From the NCBI GenBank assembly GCA_021826315.1, contig JAKAZZ010000019.1, positions 1 through 49,021 of the forward strand: a DNA stretch of 49,021 nt, given 5' to 3'. The translations under genes were made by a program, and so were the position numbers. The stretch comes from Actinomycetes bacterium. Its GTDB lineage: Bacteria; Actinomycetota; Acidimicrobiia; Acidimicrobiales; Acidimicrobiaceae. Of this stretch, positions 8,159 to 16,886 are shown in pieces. The notes beneath the pieces were generated by a model. That model was given only the letters and a program-made list of their open reading frames with translations. It searched no databases and was not told the origin of the DNA. Every line of letters begins with the position of its first letter. Position 1 is the first letter of the stretch.

Positions 8159-9184
8159 TTAGACCTCCACAACTAGATCTTGATCAGCCTTCGATCCACC
8201 AAAGGTCTGCGCATACTTATCTTTCAACGGAAGTTCAAAGAACTTCGCCTTCTTCTCGGGCAAGACGCCCTGGGGTCTAAACCAAATGCTCAGTATGACA
8301 AGAGAGCCGATGATGATATTTCGAAGATCAGGGACAAGATTAGGGTTAGATGCCACCTGAGGTATGTACCTGGTGCCTTCATTGAAGACGACTGCGACGA
8401 GCAGCGAACCAAGCATTGCTCCTATGTTGTTTCCTCTTCCACCCACCAAAAGTGCAGCCCAAACAACAAATGTCTCGCCTGTTGTCCAACCAGCTGGCGA
8501 TAGGGCGCCAATGTATTGAATGGTAAGTACTCCACCAATTCCAACGATTGTCGAACCGATGACCATAGCAAGCATTCGAACTTTGAAAGTGTTCTTCCCG
8601 AATGCATCAACGACGTCTTGATCTTCCCGTATTGCACGCATCGAACGGCCAAGCGGTGAAGAGTAGAGCTGATTTGCAAACCACCATACGGCTAACATCA
8701 CCAAGCCAGAGATGACAACGAAGATCCAAGAAAAGGTATTGGGGTTGTTGTTTGCCACGCTTTGGAATGGTTGATTGACTGCAAAGAGGCCAGCCCAGCC
8801 ATCAAATAGCTTGTTGTTGTCGCCCGAGAGGCCATAGAGCAAGGTACCTGTGGCAAGAGTAACAATGGCCAGATAGTCAGATCGAAGGCGCTTCAGTGCA
8901 ATCAATCCGATCAAATATCCAAGCGCTCCTGAAGCTACCACTCCAGCAATTGAGGCGAGTGGCCAGGGCCAGTGGAGACCAAGGATATAAAAGACTTGAT
9001 TCGAAGCATTTGCAGGCGGCATGACGAATACTGCATAAAAGTATGCACCCATTGCCATAAAGGTAATTACGGTGAAGTTCAATATCCCTGCGTAACCGAA
9101 TTGAATATTGAGACCGAGGGTAAAGATATTGTAGGTAAAAAAGGTGACCAAGATGGTCGCCACATACCCGAGAATGACTGACAT
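8159..9184 (-). CDS. livM: ABC transporter permease, LivM type
   Basis: A 341-residue membrane protein with about eight to nine hydrophobic segments. The LivM/LivH-family loop EDQDVVDAFGKNTFKVRMLA (EAA-like region contacting the ATPase) is near residue 180. The N-terminus starts directly in a membrane segment (YVATILVTFFTYNIFTLGL). The C-terminal 25 residues are hydrophilic. It pairs with LivH to form the translocation pore. The ATG at 9184 has GGAGATGAT upstream. It is separated from livH by 142 bp containing a strong hairpin, but lies in the same orientation and is surely part of the system. Confidence 0.9.
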   Translation of the reverse strand: MSVILGYVATILVTFFTYNIFTLGLNIQFGYAGILNFTVITFMAMGAYFYAVFVMPPANASNQVFYILGLHWPWPLASIAGVVASGALGYLIGLIALKRLRSDYLAIVTLATGTLLYGLSGDNNKLFDGWAGLFAVNQPFQSVANNNPNTFSWIFVVISGLVMLAVWWFANQLYSSPLGRSMRAIREDQDVVDAFGKNTFKVRMLAMVIGSTIVGIGGVLTIQYIGALSPAGWTTGETFVVWAALLVGGRGNNIGAMLGSLLVAVVFNEGTRYIPQVASNPNLVPDLRNIIIGSLVILSIWFRPQGVLPEKKAKFFELPLKDKYAQTFGGSKADQDLVVEV

Positions 9185-9292
9185 ATATCATCTCCTAGTT
9201 GGAAAATTATTACTGAATTAGAGGTGGTCAATTTCAAAATCAACTTCACCGAGAGGGCTCGAAGCCGAACCCGAAAGCACCTTCAGGAGCAT

Positions 9293-9323
9293 CCATTTGA
9301 TGTTCAAAGAACATCACCGATGG
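9293..9323 (-). other. Hairpin between livH and livM
   Basis: Perfect arms TGATGTTC and GAACATCA enclose an AAA loop, extended by CCAT/ATGG outside. It begins four bases after the livH stop. No U-run follows, so attenuation or mRNA processing is more likely than full termination. Confidence 0.5.
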
Positions 9324-9326
9324 TAC

Positions 9327-10202
9327 CTAGGCTTTACCTTTTGCTGGAATCAAACCTTGAGGACGAACGAGGAGCATGATAACGAGTACCAAGAACGCAA
9401 TATCCTGCTTGTAGGCCGACGAAATAAAGACGGTTGAGACCTCTGTGACGAGCCCGATAATGAGCGCTCCCAACATTGCTCCATAGGTCTGGCCGATTCC
9501 ACCTAGGATCACCGCGGCGAAGATGACGAAGAGAAGTGCGTCACCGCTTGTCGTCTGGAACGAGACGATATTCAACGCCAAGACGATTCCGCCAAGTCCT
9601 GCTAGTGACCCACTTATGAACCAAGTCCATCTAGTTACCATATTGGTATCAATCCCAGAGGCCCGAGCTAGGTCCGAGTTATCGCTCATGGCTCGCATCG
9701 CTTTTCCTAGCCGCGAACGCGAAAGCAAGAGGTGAACTCCGATCATGACTACACCAGCGATTGCGATGATAAGGAGTTGATTTCCAGTAAAGCTAAACGG
9801 CCCAATCGTAATCGGAGTCGATTGACCTATCGGATACTCGTTGAAGCCAACTCCATAGAAGATCTGCAGAATATTATCTAGAATCAGCGAAAGTCCAAAG
9901 GTGACAATGAGCATGTAGAAGAGCGACTTTTTCCGCTTCACGAAAGGCCCAAGAACGTACTCGGAGATAAACATCGAAACGAGTCCGGTTCCAATGGTAG
10001 CTAAAACCATTGAGAGCCAAAATGGCAACCCGAACGTCGCCGAGAAGGTATAGGTCAAGAGCATCCCTACGCCCAGGTACGCACCGTATGCAAAGTTGAC
10101 GAAGTTGGTCACTCCAAATTGAAGCGACAGCCCAACGCTAAGTAGTGCATATATCGAGGCGGAGACGAAACCGAAACCTAAAGTAAGTAAGAACAGCTTC
10201 AC
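9327..10202 (-). CDS. livH: ABC transporter permease, LivH type
   Basis: A 291-residue permease with about eight membrane segments. The family features are visible: the GLSLQFGVTNFVNFAYGAYL start region and the cytoplasmic loop LGKAMRAMSDNSDLARASGI, which docks on LivG/LivF. It is the first gene of the minus-strand operon, starting at GTG 10202 with AAGGAG upstream. The 327-bp intergenic region to the divergent sensor kinase must carry its promoter. LivH and LivM form the heterodimeric channel for the ligand delivered by the lipoprotein encoded at the end of the operon. Confidence 0.9.
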   Translation of the reverse strand: MKLFLLTLGFGFVSASIYALLSVGLSLQFGVTNFVNFAYGAYLGVGMLLTYTFSATFGLPFWLSMVLATIGTGLVSMFISEYVLGPFVKRKKSLFYMLIVTFGLSLILDNILQIFYGVGFNEYPIGQSTPITIGPFSFTGNQLLIIAIAGVVMIGVHLLLSRSRLGKAMRAMSDNSDLARASGIDTNMVTRWTWFISGSLAGLGGIVLALNIVSFQTTSGDALLFVIFAAVILGGIGQTYGAMLGALIIGLVTEVSTVFISSAYKQDIAFLVLVIMLLVRPQGLIPAKGKA

Positions 10203-10529
10203 CGACTACTCCTTAGACCTAAGCAAGTATCTAATTTGCAGTCTGAAACTGAGATATGGCGATATGATCGCAATTTAACCCCCAATTGCAGATAATTTCC
10301 GCTGCTGCCTATTCATGTGAACGACCATCCCCCGGTACGAATCACGACAACAAGAGTTAACTTACAATCAGCTCATTCACAGCTGATATTAATTTCGAAT
10401 TAACGAAATAATCCCAAAAATAACCATTTTTCCCATAAATCCCATGGAGGTGTATCATCTGTCGTACTAATTCGAGAGGTAGGTAATATATGTCTCGAGA
10501 TCACAAACGACAAACTCAGGGGGAATTAT
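10203..10529. promoter_or_regulatory. Divergent promoter region between the Liv operon and the two-component genes
   Basis: This AT-rich intergenic region of 327 bp has two inverted repeats. ATCAGCT and AGCTGAT (10367-10387) are separated by seven bases, and ATTTCG and CGAAAT (10392-10409) by six. They lie side by side in the middle of the region and are candidate sites for the response regulator encoded downstream. Exact -35/-10 elements cannot be assigned with confidence. Confidence 0.5.
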
Positions 10530-12227
10530 TTGTCTTTACGGTCTAGCCAGACAAATAACTCAATTCGACAGCTCGCGATATATGCTTCGACCCTGACAGG
10601 CATCATCACCTTGACGATCGGTACTCTTTTGGTCTTCACGGCGTCTTCAACTGAACTTCGACTTGCATCGAATTCCATCTCTCATTCAGAGGCACTACTT
10701 CAATCGATACCGTCGATTGCTAGTGGCATTACAACCAACAACACAAAGGTTGAAATCACCAAGCAGACCAGCAAAGAACTAATGAGCCTCTGTTCGGTCA
10801 ACGAACTGGCATTTGTATTCTTCCCTTCCTATCTCGCCCTAACGCCCACTAAGCCCACCCTACAAGCAATAACAACTTCAACCAATACCGTACCAACCAC
10901 TACCGTTTCTGTACCTTCTCCCCAACATCTTCAAGATCTGACAAATTTAACATATCGATCGCCAAATGAAGGAAATTCCTTCTGCACAGCAACAATCAAG
11001 CGAAATACACCACTACACTTTCGCTACTTCGCACTCTCAGATGGCAAGAGTCAAGCTGTTGCCATAGTTGAAATTATCGCACTGGGTCATCCTCTTTACT
11101 TTTACATCAGGTACGTCCTTTCAAAGGTATTGTTCGCACTGATATTCGTCGGGACTCTCACTAGCTTGAGTCTTTGGTATCTTTACAGAAGAAACCTCGC
11201 AGCAACCTTCGGCCTCAGTAGCGCAGAGCTCTCCTCGCTAATTCAGGAACAAGAGGCCCTACTAAAGGGAATATCAGAGGGAGTCATTGCTTGCGACACC
11301 AATGGCGAGGTCCGATTTTTTAATGCCGAATCGCGACGGTTAATAGGTATTCCCGAACGATCAATCGGGAGGCCACTAAAGCATCTAATACGCGGTCGTC
11401 GCCTCAGGCAGATCGTAACAGGCGAAGTGTCTGGTCGTGATCTGCCGGTTGTTGTTGGTAGATCAATTCTCTCAATCTCTCGACTCCCAGTAGAGAGGGA
11501 CGGCAAGAATTTGGGCCACGTAATCACAATTCAAGACCGGACCGAGTGGGAAGGACTCCTTAGAGAACTCGATGGAATGGTCGGAATGACCGAGGCTCTG
11601 AGGGCTCAGGCACATGAATTTTCCAACAAGATCCACACAATTGTCGGACTTATAGAACTAGGAGAGTCGGCGGAGGCGATCAACTTCGCCCTCAATCTAT
11701 CCACTAGAGAGAGCCTGACGAATGAACGCTTGGAAGAGATAGACGACCCCTTGCTACGAGCTTTGATAATTGCCAAGAGCGCGGTTACGTCAGAAAGGGG
11801 AGTAACTCTTGGAGTGACAAATGAGACGCGGGTGCACGGTGCACTAAAAAATTCTCTAGATATCCTGACTGTCGTTGGCAACTTGATCGACAACGCTCTC
11901 GATGCTGTACTTTCGAAAGGGGAGCCAGAAACTACTTTCCAAAGCAGCGATGATTCGAAGTGGATAGAGCTAGACCTCGAGACAATTGAAGATGACCTAT
12001 ACATTACAGTTACCGATAGCGGTTGTGGTGTACCAAACGCCCTGCTTAGTTCAATTTTCACGGATGGTTACTCCACAAAGGTAGCGGGAAGAGGATACCG
12101 AAGGGGACTTGGATTGGCACTTGTCGCTCAGATTGCGGCGAAGTATAACGGCGACGTGGAAGTCGAAAATATACCAGGTGCAAGTTTCACGGTCTCTCTG
12201 CGTGGAGTCCTCGATAACCAGAGCTAG
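10530..12227 (+). CDS. Membrane sensor histidine kinase, CitA/DcuS type
   Basis: A 565-residue kinase. It has TM1 at about 14-38, an extracytoplasmic sensor region 39-192, TM2 at about 193-218, a PAS domain at 235-345 (GISEGVIACDTNGEVRFFNA), then the phospho-acceptor segment with AHEFSNKIH (His362), the N-box NLIDNALDA (about 451-459), DSGCGVP, and the second Gly motif GLGLALVAQI. The HEF-N-H acceptor is typical of the CitA/DcuS (SpoOB-like) family, whose members sense external di- and tricarboxylates. The sensor region here is rich in Thr/Ser and not obviously a standard PDC fold, so the ligand is open. It starts at TTG 10530 with AGGGGGA upstream. It is divergent from the Liv importer and followed by its response regulator. 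Confidence 0.88.
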   Translation: MSLRSSQTNNSIRQLAIYASTLTGIITLTIGTLLVFTASSTELRLASNSISHSEALLQSIPSIASGITTNNTKVEITKQTSKELMSLCSVNELAFVFFPSYLALTPTKPTLQAITTSTNTVPTTTVSVPSPQHLQDLTNLTYRSPNEGNSFCTATIKRNTPLHFRYFALSDGKSQAVAIVEIIALGHPLYFYIRYVLSKVLFALIFVGTLTSLSLWYLYRRNLAATFGLSSAELSSLIQEQEALLKGISEGVIACDTNGEVRFFNAESRRLIGIPERSIGRPLKHLIRGRRLRQIVTGEVSGRDLPVVVGRSILSISRLPVERDGKNLGHVITIQDRTEWEGLLRELDGMVGMTEALRAQAHEFSNKIHTIVGLIELGESAEAINFALNLSTRESLTNERLEEIDDPLLRALIIAKSAVTSERGVTLGVTNETRVHGALKNSLDILTVVGNLIDNALDAVLSKGEPETTFQSSDDSKWIELDLETIEDDLYITVTDSGCGVPNALLSSIFTDGYSTKVAGRGYRRGLGLALVAQIAAKYNGDVEVENIPGASFTVSLRGVLDNQS

Positions 12228-12396
12228 AGGAAACGTTTGCGTCGAAATTTTATAACCCAATTAGAAAAATGATAGATGTTAAAAATTGACTTGGTTGAAA
12301 CATACTTGATAGAAACATAATCGAGTGGTAACAATAACTTACGTGAAATAAAGAACGCTCGACGTACATGAAGCCCACTTTAGAACGGTATGGAAA

Positions 12397-13101
12397 ATGA
12401 GCAAGGAAGATCTACAAAAGCCAAAAATTCGAATACTTGTAGTAGACGACGACTTTCGTGTAGCCCAATTGCACGGTGCGTATGTTGACAGGCTCGAGGA
12501 CTTTGAAACTTGCGGATACGCAAATACAGGTGCACTCGCTCTATCGGCTGCTAAAGAGCTGAATCCAGACCTTGTTCTTTTAGACCTGTATCTACCAAAT
12601 ACAGACGGTCTGACTGTACTTCGCCAACTACGCGCAATGGAACCACCAAGGCCAGACGTCATAGTAATAAGCGCAGCTAGGGATAGCGCTAGCGTACGAG
12701 AAGCAATGAAGTGTGGAGCTATTCACTACATAACGAAACCATTCGACTCGAGGAGCCTTACTGAAAGGTTGGTGGCATATCGACTGATGCGAGCCGAATT
12801 CGATGCGTCAGCGGACCTAGATCAATCCCAAATAGATCGCCTATGGTCGGTACTTAGAACAGCTCCAAGCGAAGAGACGCTACCGAAAGGACACTCGCAG
12901 CACACCCTTGAAGTTGTCATGACAACTCTAAAAGCAATTGATGAGAAAATCACCGCTGATGAGATCGCGCGACGATCAGGTCTATCTAGGAGTACAACGC
13001 AACGATATCTTGCCTACCTCGCTCGGCTAGGCAAAGTTACCTTGACATTAAAGTACGGCGCAAGCGGACGGCCTGAGCACCTGTACGAATGGACGAGCTA
13101 G
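12397..13101 (+). CDS. Response regulator, CitB/DcuR type
   Basis: A 234-residue regulator. The receiver domain (about 12-125) has the acidic pocket DDD (17-19), the phospho-acceptor Asp63 in LVLLDLYLPN, and Lys114 in YITKPFD. The C-terminal domain has a helix-turn-helix at about 185-215 (ADEIARRSGLSRSTTQRYLA) followed by a small wing, as in CitB/DcuR/DpiA regulators. It lies 169 bp after the sensor kinase in the same orientation. By position, the likely target is the divergent Liv-type operon and possibly its own promoter. The start ATG 12397 was chosen because the receiver begins 12 residues later. All key residues are present. Confidence 0.88.
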   Translation: MSKEDLQKPKIRILVVDDDFRVAQLHGAYVDRLEDFETCGYANTGALALSAAKELNPDLVLLDLYLPNTDGLTVLRQLRAMEPPRPDVIVISAARDSASVREAMKCGAIHYITKPFDSRSLTERLVAYRLMRAEFDASADLDQSQIDRLWSVLRTAPSEETLPKGHSQHTLEVVMTTLKAIDEKITADEIARRSGLSRSTTQRYLAYLARLGKVTLTLKYGASGRPEHLYEWTS

Positions 13102-13163
13102 CAAACTGAAATTACTACCAATTGAGCCTGGAAATTCAGCTGTACTGAAATCTGATTTGTTAA

Positions 13164-13190
13164 GCGGAGTTCCGTGTCGCGTTTGGTGAG
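13164..13190 (+). repeat. 27-bp dispersed motif, copy B
   Basis: It matches copy A (3120-3146) at 23 of 27 positions and, inverted, copy C (21565-21591) at 20 of 27. The shared core is CCGTGTCGCGT followed by GTGAG. Confidence 0.45.
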
Positions 13191-13291
13191 TAATTTCAGT
13201 AAGGTCGAGACAGTATGGCGGCCAACTGCGAACCCCAAGGCAAGTTCGTACACCGTTGCGCCTGGTCGTATCGCTCAACTAGACGGGCGGC

Positions 13292-13633
13292 TTATAGGTC
13301 GTTCAAATACTTTGCTTGCGTTTGTTGCGCACGACTTGATCGTTTGATACATACCTTTGTCAGGTCTAGCAGGCGGTAGGCGCTGAGCGCACGGCTTAGA
13401 GTAGGCGGGGTCACGTTAGAGAAGAGTCTTTTCAGGACCACCAAAGTATCAGTATGAAAACCCTGTAGCTCGGCGATGCCGCTTGATGCGACGTACGAAC
13501 CGCCCGTCAGAATCTCCTGCTGAGCGGTTTTCTTTATGTCAAGTTCGTGGTGAATTCGTGCTGGTATTCGACGTGAGAGCAAGCTGTTGAAAGGCTCGTT
13601 GTAGTCAAATCGGACGGTCTGATCCCGCGTCAT
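13292..13633 (-). CDS. Hypothetical protein, possibly a gene fragment
   Basis: A 113-residue frame that I do not recognise. It is mostly polar, with SSGIAELQGFHTDTLVVLKR in the middle and a basic C-terminus. No signal peptide or membrane segment is visible. Its composition is more protein-like than neighbouring frames, but there is no clear ribosome binding site before its ATG and no partner gene nearby. It may be the remains of an element gene. Low confidence that it is expressed. Confidence 0.25.
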   Translation of the reverse strand: MTRDQTVRFDYNEPFNSLLSRRIPARIHHELDIKKTAQQEILTGGSYVASSGIAELQGFHTDTLVVLKRLFSNVTPPTLSRALSAYRLLDLTKVCIKRSSRAQQTQAKYLNDL

Positions 13634-13978
13634 CGCTTGATTCCATGAAGGCGCCGTGGCGGTCTCGAGTCAGGTCCAGCGTGTCGCCCAATACATCTTG
13701 TGCCTGCTCGGAGTTCGCATCGAGGCTCGCCACCAAATTGGAAATCCGTTCGAGTTGACCAGCGATCCGGTCCTAATCGCTCTTTAGGCAGATCGAGCGG
13801 GATTGCTCCATCTCGTTCGACCAGAGCTTATAGCGTAGAGTCATTCGGTGCCTCATCTGTTAATTGCTGTCGTGATGATTAGTCCGAGACCCGTAGGTCC
13901 CGCAAAATATACTTTCTTGCTGGAAGTGGTTGTTGGTTCACTGGTGCGTTCCGGCGGTGTTGTGAGCACTGAGTAGGT

Positions 13979-14004
13979 CCACAGACCTGCTGCCAGGTCT
14001 ATGG
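13979..14004. other. Orphan hairpin
   Basis: CCACAGACCTG and CAGGTCTATGG pair at 10 of 11 positions around a CTGC loop. No gene ends beside it; it may be a relic terminator or an element end. Confidence 0.4.
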
Positions 14005-14458
14005 ATTAAAGGGGGTTCATGGTGCCCGGGTAGGTGGACGCGCCGGTAACTGCTCTCTCCTTTGTAATACGAATTCGGAGCAATTTACGGAGTCCGGTGA
14101 TTGTCAACGGCTTGGACGGCCACTTGGGTAACGAGTTGGAATAAGCCGAGTTCGTTGCGACCATGTTGCGAGCCTCGTCGCAGGTAGCTATTTTTATCGT
14201 GGTCTCCATTAATCAGAGCCATGCCAACAAGCTTGTATCCAAAGTTGTCCGCACATCCTCGTTCATACGTGAGAGTGCCCAACTGAACTAACGCTGAGAG
14301 AAAAACTTGGCCCATCGGTTAGCGGCGAGGACAATAGGGTGTCGATTGCAGTTTCGAGCAGTCAGCTTCAGGGAGCCGACAATTCCATCAACGTCTGTTC
14401 CTCAAGTAATCTTTCGTCGACTAAAGCTGCCATACCATTTATTTGGTAAATTCAGGGT

Positions 14459-14692
14459 ATGAGAACAACCATTGATAAGGCTGGTCGTTTGGTCGTACCT
14501 AAGGCACTACGGGATCGGCTAGGAATTCATTCCGGTGAAGTCGAGATAACGGCCGATGGCGCGTCACTGCGCATCCAGCCAGTCTTCGACGACTCGCTAA
14601 TTGAGAAAGACGGTCGTCTTGTCATTCCCGCTTCCAATTCCACCATCACTGATCAGTTTGTCCGGGAGTTGAGGGATGCCGATCAAAAGTAG
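14459..14692 (+). CDS. AbrB/SpoVT-type antitoxin of a VapBC-like module
   Basis: A 77-residue protein. The N-terminal swapped-hairpin AbrB fold is clear: MRTTIDKAGRLVVPKALRDR, then LGIHSGEVEI. The C-terminal tail (about 45-77) would be the toxin-neutralising part. The family binds its own promoter DNA and neutralises a PIN-domain RNase. A TACCA/TGGTA inverted repeat (14433-14448) sits 11 bases before the ATG and could be its operator. Directly downstream, overlapping its last 17 bases, is a truncated vapC, so the antitoxin is now an orphan. The ribosome site (CAGGG, one base before the ATG) is badly spaced. Confidence 0.8.
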   Translation: MRTTIDKAGRLVVPKALRDRLGIHSGEVEITADGASLRIQPVFDDSLIEKDGRLVIPASNSTITDQFVRELRDADQK

Positions 14693-14744
14693 TGGAGTTG
14701 ACATTCTTTCGGACACGAGTGTGGCAGTTGCCGTCGATGTCTAG
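14676..14744 (+). pseudogene. vapC-type PIN toxin remnant
   Basis: From ATG 14676, overlapping the antitoxin end, the frame reads 22 codons ending in LSDTSVAVAVDV before a TAG. DTSVAVA is the first strand and first acidic residue of PIN-domain VapC toxins. No further PIN motif follows in any frame, so the gene has been truncated. Confidence 0.6.
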
Positions 14745-14895
14745 GATCTTTGCAAACCACCTAGTTGCTCAACCGATTCCTGAGTCAATGAAGAAGTGAG
14801 AACGCATGGTGAAAGCGCTCGCATGCACTGAAACCAAAGGCGCGCAAGTGGAGTAATCATTCTGAGTCGATAAAGCTCAGATCACAGGCGTTGAT

Positions 14896-16308
14896 CTAGA
14901 GGTGGCTAAATCCTCCCGCTTCGTCAGCCTCCATTGCTACCGCGACCGGGTGTCGCCCGAAGTGTTCGAGAGAGGACTCGATATCCTTAAGCAGTATTCC
15001 GATGAGGTCCCTATCGACACCTTGTCGGATTAGGACTCGCTGTACCGTGACGTCTGAAACAGTGCCCGTCAAGCGGTAGGCGGGAACCTGCCACCCACGT
15101 ACCCGAAGCCGATCAGCGAGATCATAGAGTGAAAATCCAGGGTCGACACCTTCGATGATACGCCAAGTAACCGCCGGGATACCGGTAACCGGATCGCTCG
15201 AACAAAGTAGTTCAAATGGTCCTAGCTTCACAATCTCGGAAGCAAGGTACGCACCGGCGCTGTAACACGCCATATGTATCGATCTATATCCCTCCCAACC
15301 CAGCCTGAGGAACGAGTAGTACTGAGCGATTATCTGACCTGCGGGTCGAGAGAAGTTGATCTGGAAGTCAGGCATGTCACCGCCGAGGTAGGTAACGTGG
15401 AAAATTAGATCGGCCGGGAGCTCTGAGGCGTCTCGCCAAACTACCCACCCAACTCCAAGCGGTGCTAACCCAAACTTGTGTCCAGAGGTGCTAATTGATT
15501 TGACCCGTGGGATCCTAAAGTCAAACTGTACTTCAGGCGCGCAAAAGGGAGAAAGAAAGGCTCCACTTGCCCCATCGACGTGAATATCCACATCAAGGCC
15601 CGTCTCTGATTGAAGGGAGTCGAGCGCCTGGGCTAGTTCGAGAATGGGCTCATATGCTCCCGTATAAGTCACACCGAAAGTGGGGACTACGCATATAGTA
15701 TTTTCATCAACTAACTCGAGCATACGTTCGGGATCGAGGTGAAACTTATTCACAGCCATCGGCACTTCGCGCAACTCAATATCCCAATAACGGGCGAATT
15801 TGTGCCAGACTACCTGCACAGGACCGCAAACTAGATTCGGTGAGTCGATAGAGGCCCCATCTGCCTTCCGACGCGCACGCCAGCGCCATAAGGCAGCCAA
15901 GCCTGCGAGCATGCACGCCTCCGACGAACCTAGCGTTGACGTACCTGCCGTCGTTTCAGGTTCCGGTGAATGCCAGAGGTCAGCCAGCATCCGAACGCAC
16001 CTACGTTCTATCTCCGCCGACTGGGGATATTCATCTTTGTCTATCAGGTTTGTGTGGATCGCCAGGTCCATAATTTCGTGGACCTGAGGCTCCTCCCACG
16101 TCTGACAGAAAGTCGCAAGGTTCTGCCGCGCATTTCCATCAAGAAGCAGTTCGTCTTTGATTGCCTGCAAGGTGATATCAGGATGCATGCCCGATAGAGG
16201 AAAGGTCAATTTTGGGAGTTCCCTGGAAAGTGCTTTAGAAGCGAAAAGTGATTCTTCGCCGATTGAGGAGGTCATTGCCTCTTTCGACTCCTGCCCCGTA
16301 CTGTCCAA
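14896..16308 (-). CDS. gadB: Glutamate decarboxylase
   Basis: A 470-residue PLP-dependent decarboxylase converting glutamate to GABA and CO2, consuming a cytoplasmic proton. Group II motifs are in order: GTSTLGSSEACMLAGLAA (about 122-140), HVDGASGAF with Asp245 contacting the PLP nitrogen, and the Schiff-base lysine in STSGHKFGLAPLG (Lys278). Length equals the GadA/GadB family. The C-terminus ends FSHL, with His at the penultimate position. In E. coli GadB the penultimate His465 closes the active site at neutral pH, so a similar pH gate is plausible. The start is TTG 16308 (GGAG eight bases upstream) or ATG 16275, and the second removes 11 non-conserved residues. No glutamate/GABA antiporter gene is adjacent. 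A role in acid resistance fits an acidophile but is inferred. Confidence 0.93.
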   Translation of the reverse strand: MDSTGQESKEAMTSSIGEESLFASKALSRELPKLTFPLSGMHPDITLQAIKDELLLDGNARQNLATFCQTWEEPQVHEIMDLAIHTNLIDKDEYPQSAEIERRCVRMLADLWHSPEPETTAGTSTLGSSEACMLAGLAALWRWRARRKADGASIDSPNLVCGPVQVVWHKFARYWDIELREVPMAVNKFHLDPERMLELVDENTICVVPTFGVTYTGAYEPILELAQALDSLQSETGLDVDIHVDGASGAFLSPFCAPEVQFDFRIPRVKSISTSGHKFGLAPLGVGWVVWRDASELPADLIFHVTYLGGDMPDFQINFSRPAGQIIAQYYSFLRLGWEGYRSIHMACYSAGAYLASEIVKLGPFELLCSSDPVTGIPAVTWRIIEGVDPGFSLYDLADRLRVRGWQVPAYRLTGTVSDVTVQRVLIRQGVDRDLIGILLKDIESSLEHFGRHPVAVAMEADEAGGFSHL

Positions 16309-16695
16309 AGCGTATCTCCGTCCATCTCAAAAGTGAAAGTCCCAATAGTCTTTGACCCTAGTCGATCTTGATTATGTCGAACCGATATCCAGTTCGGAGT
16401 CACATTTGTGGACGTTTTGCGCAAGATTGGCACATTAAATCGATGAAGAAATCACCTACATTTGGAAACAGGCCTAGACTAGCGAAACACGTTGGGCTCT
16501 GGGAGATTGCAGTATCAACCTTCACACGATACGCAACACGACATTTACTCTTTTTTAGATGAATGATTTTCTACAAAAAGGTGGTAGAAACTCAGTTTGA
16601 ATTCCAAAATGGGAATCGTTCGTGGAGGATGTTACAACGACTTCAAAGGCGATATGAGGGTGGTTTCAATCGGTCAGCGTTAAAGGCTGACTCGG
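16309..16695. other. Gene-free stretch upstream of gad
   Basis: This stretch is AT-rich, with only short unlikely frames. It should hold the gad promoter, but no clear -35/-10 pair or operator was identified. Confidence 0.4.
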
Positions 16696-16881
16696 CTAAT
16701 GCACTGTTTTAAAGAACCCAAGCAGGCATCCTTCGAGAATACATTTTCGCGCCGGTGAGGGGGTATCTTTGAGCCAAAATGAGATGTTTCCGTCGGAGCT
16801 GATAAGCTTTGGATGATTAATTACAGCGCCTCCAATGCAAAAGACTTGTAAGTACAACTGCCTAATCTTTTGTTGAGGCAA
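16696..16881 (-). CDS. Small hypothetical protein after parA
   Basis: A 61-residue frame beginning with TTG five bases after the stop of the ParA-like gene on the same strand. No family is recognised; it has three Cys and a hydrophobic middle (LYLQVFCIGGAVI). No good ribosome site is visible apart from the end of the upstream gene, so it could be read by coupling or be spurious. Confidence 0.22.
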   Translation of the reverse strand: MPQQKIRQLYLQVFCIGGAVINHPKLISSDGNISFWLKDTPSPARKCILEGCLLGFFKTVH

Positions 16882-16886
16882 CCGAT

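Larger units (their letters stand above)
13102..14458. other. Degenerate accessory stretch
   Basis: About 1.35 kb with no recognisable intact gene. It contains copy B of the 27-bp motif (13164-13190), one open minus-strand frame (13292-13633) listed separately, and a near-perfect hairpin at 13979-14004 with 11-base arms and one mismatch. A minus-strand frame at 14085-14315 has coding-like composition but matches no family I know. Confidence 0.4.

Noticed and set aside
5171..10202. Urea importer UrtABCDE
   Set aside because: LivH lacks the long N-terminal extension of UrtB, the binding protein start does not resemble UrtA, and the operon is far from urease and next to a CitA-like sensor.
14879..14897. 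Hairpin AGATCA/TGATCT as the gad terminator
   Set aside because: Only six base pairs, overlapping the stop codon and without a U-tract.
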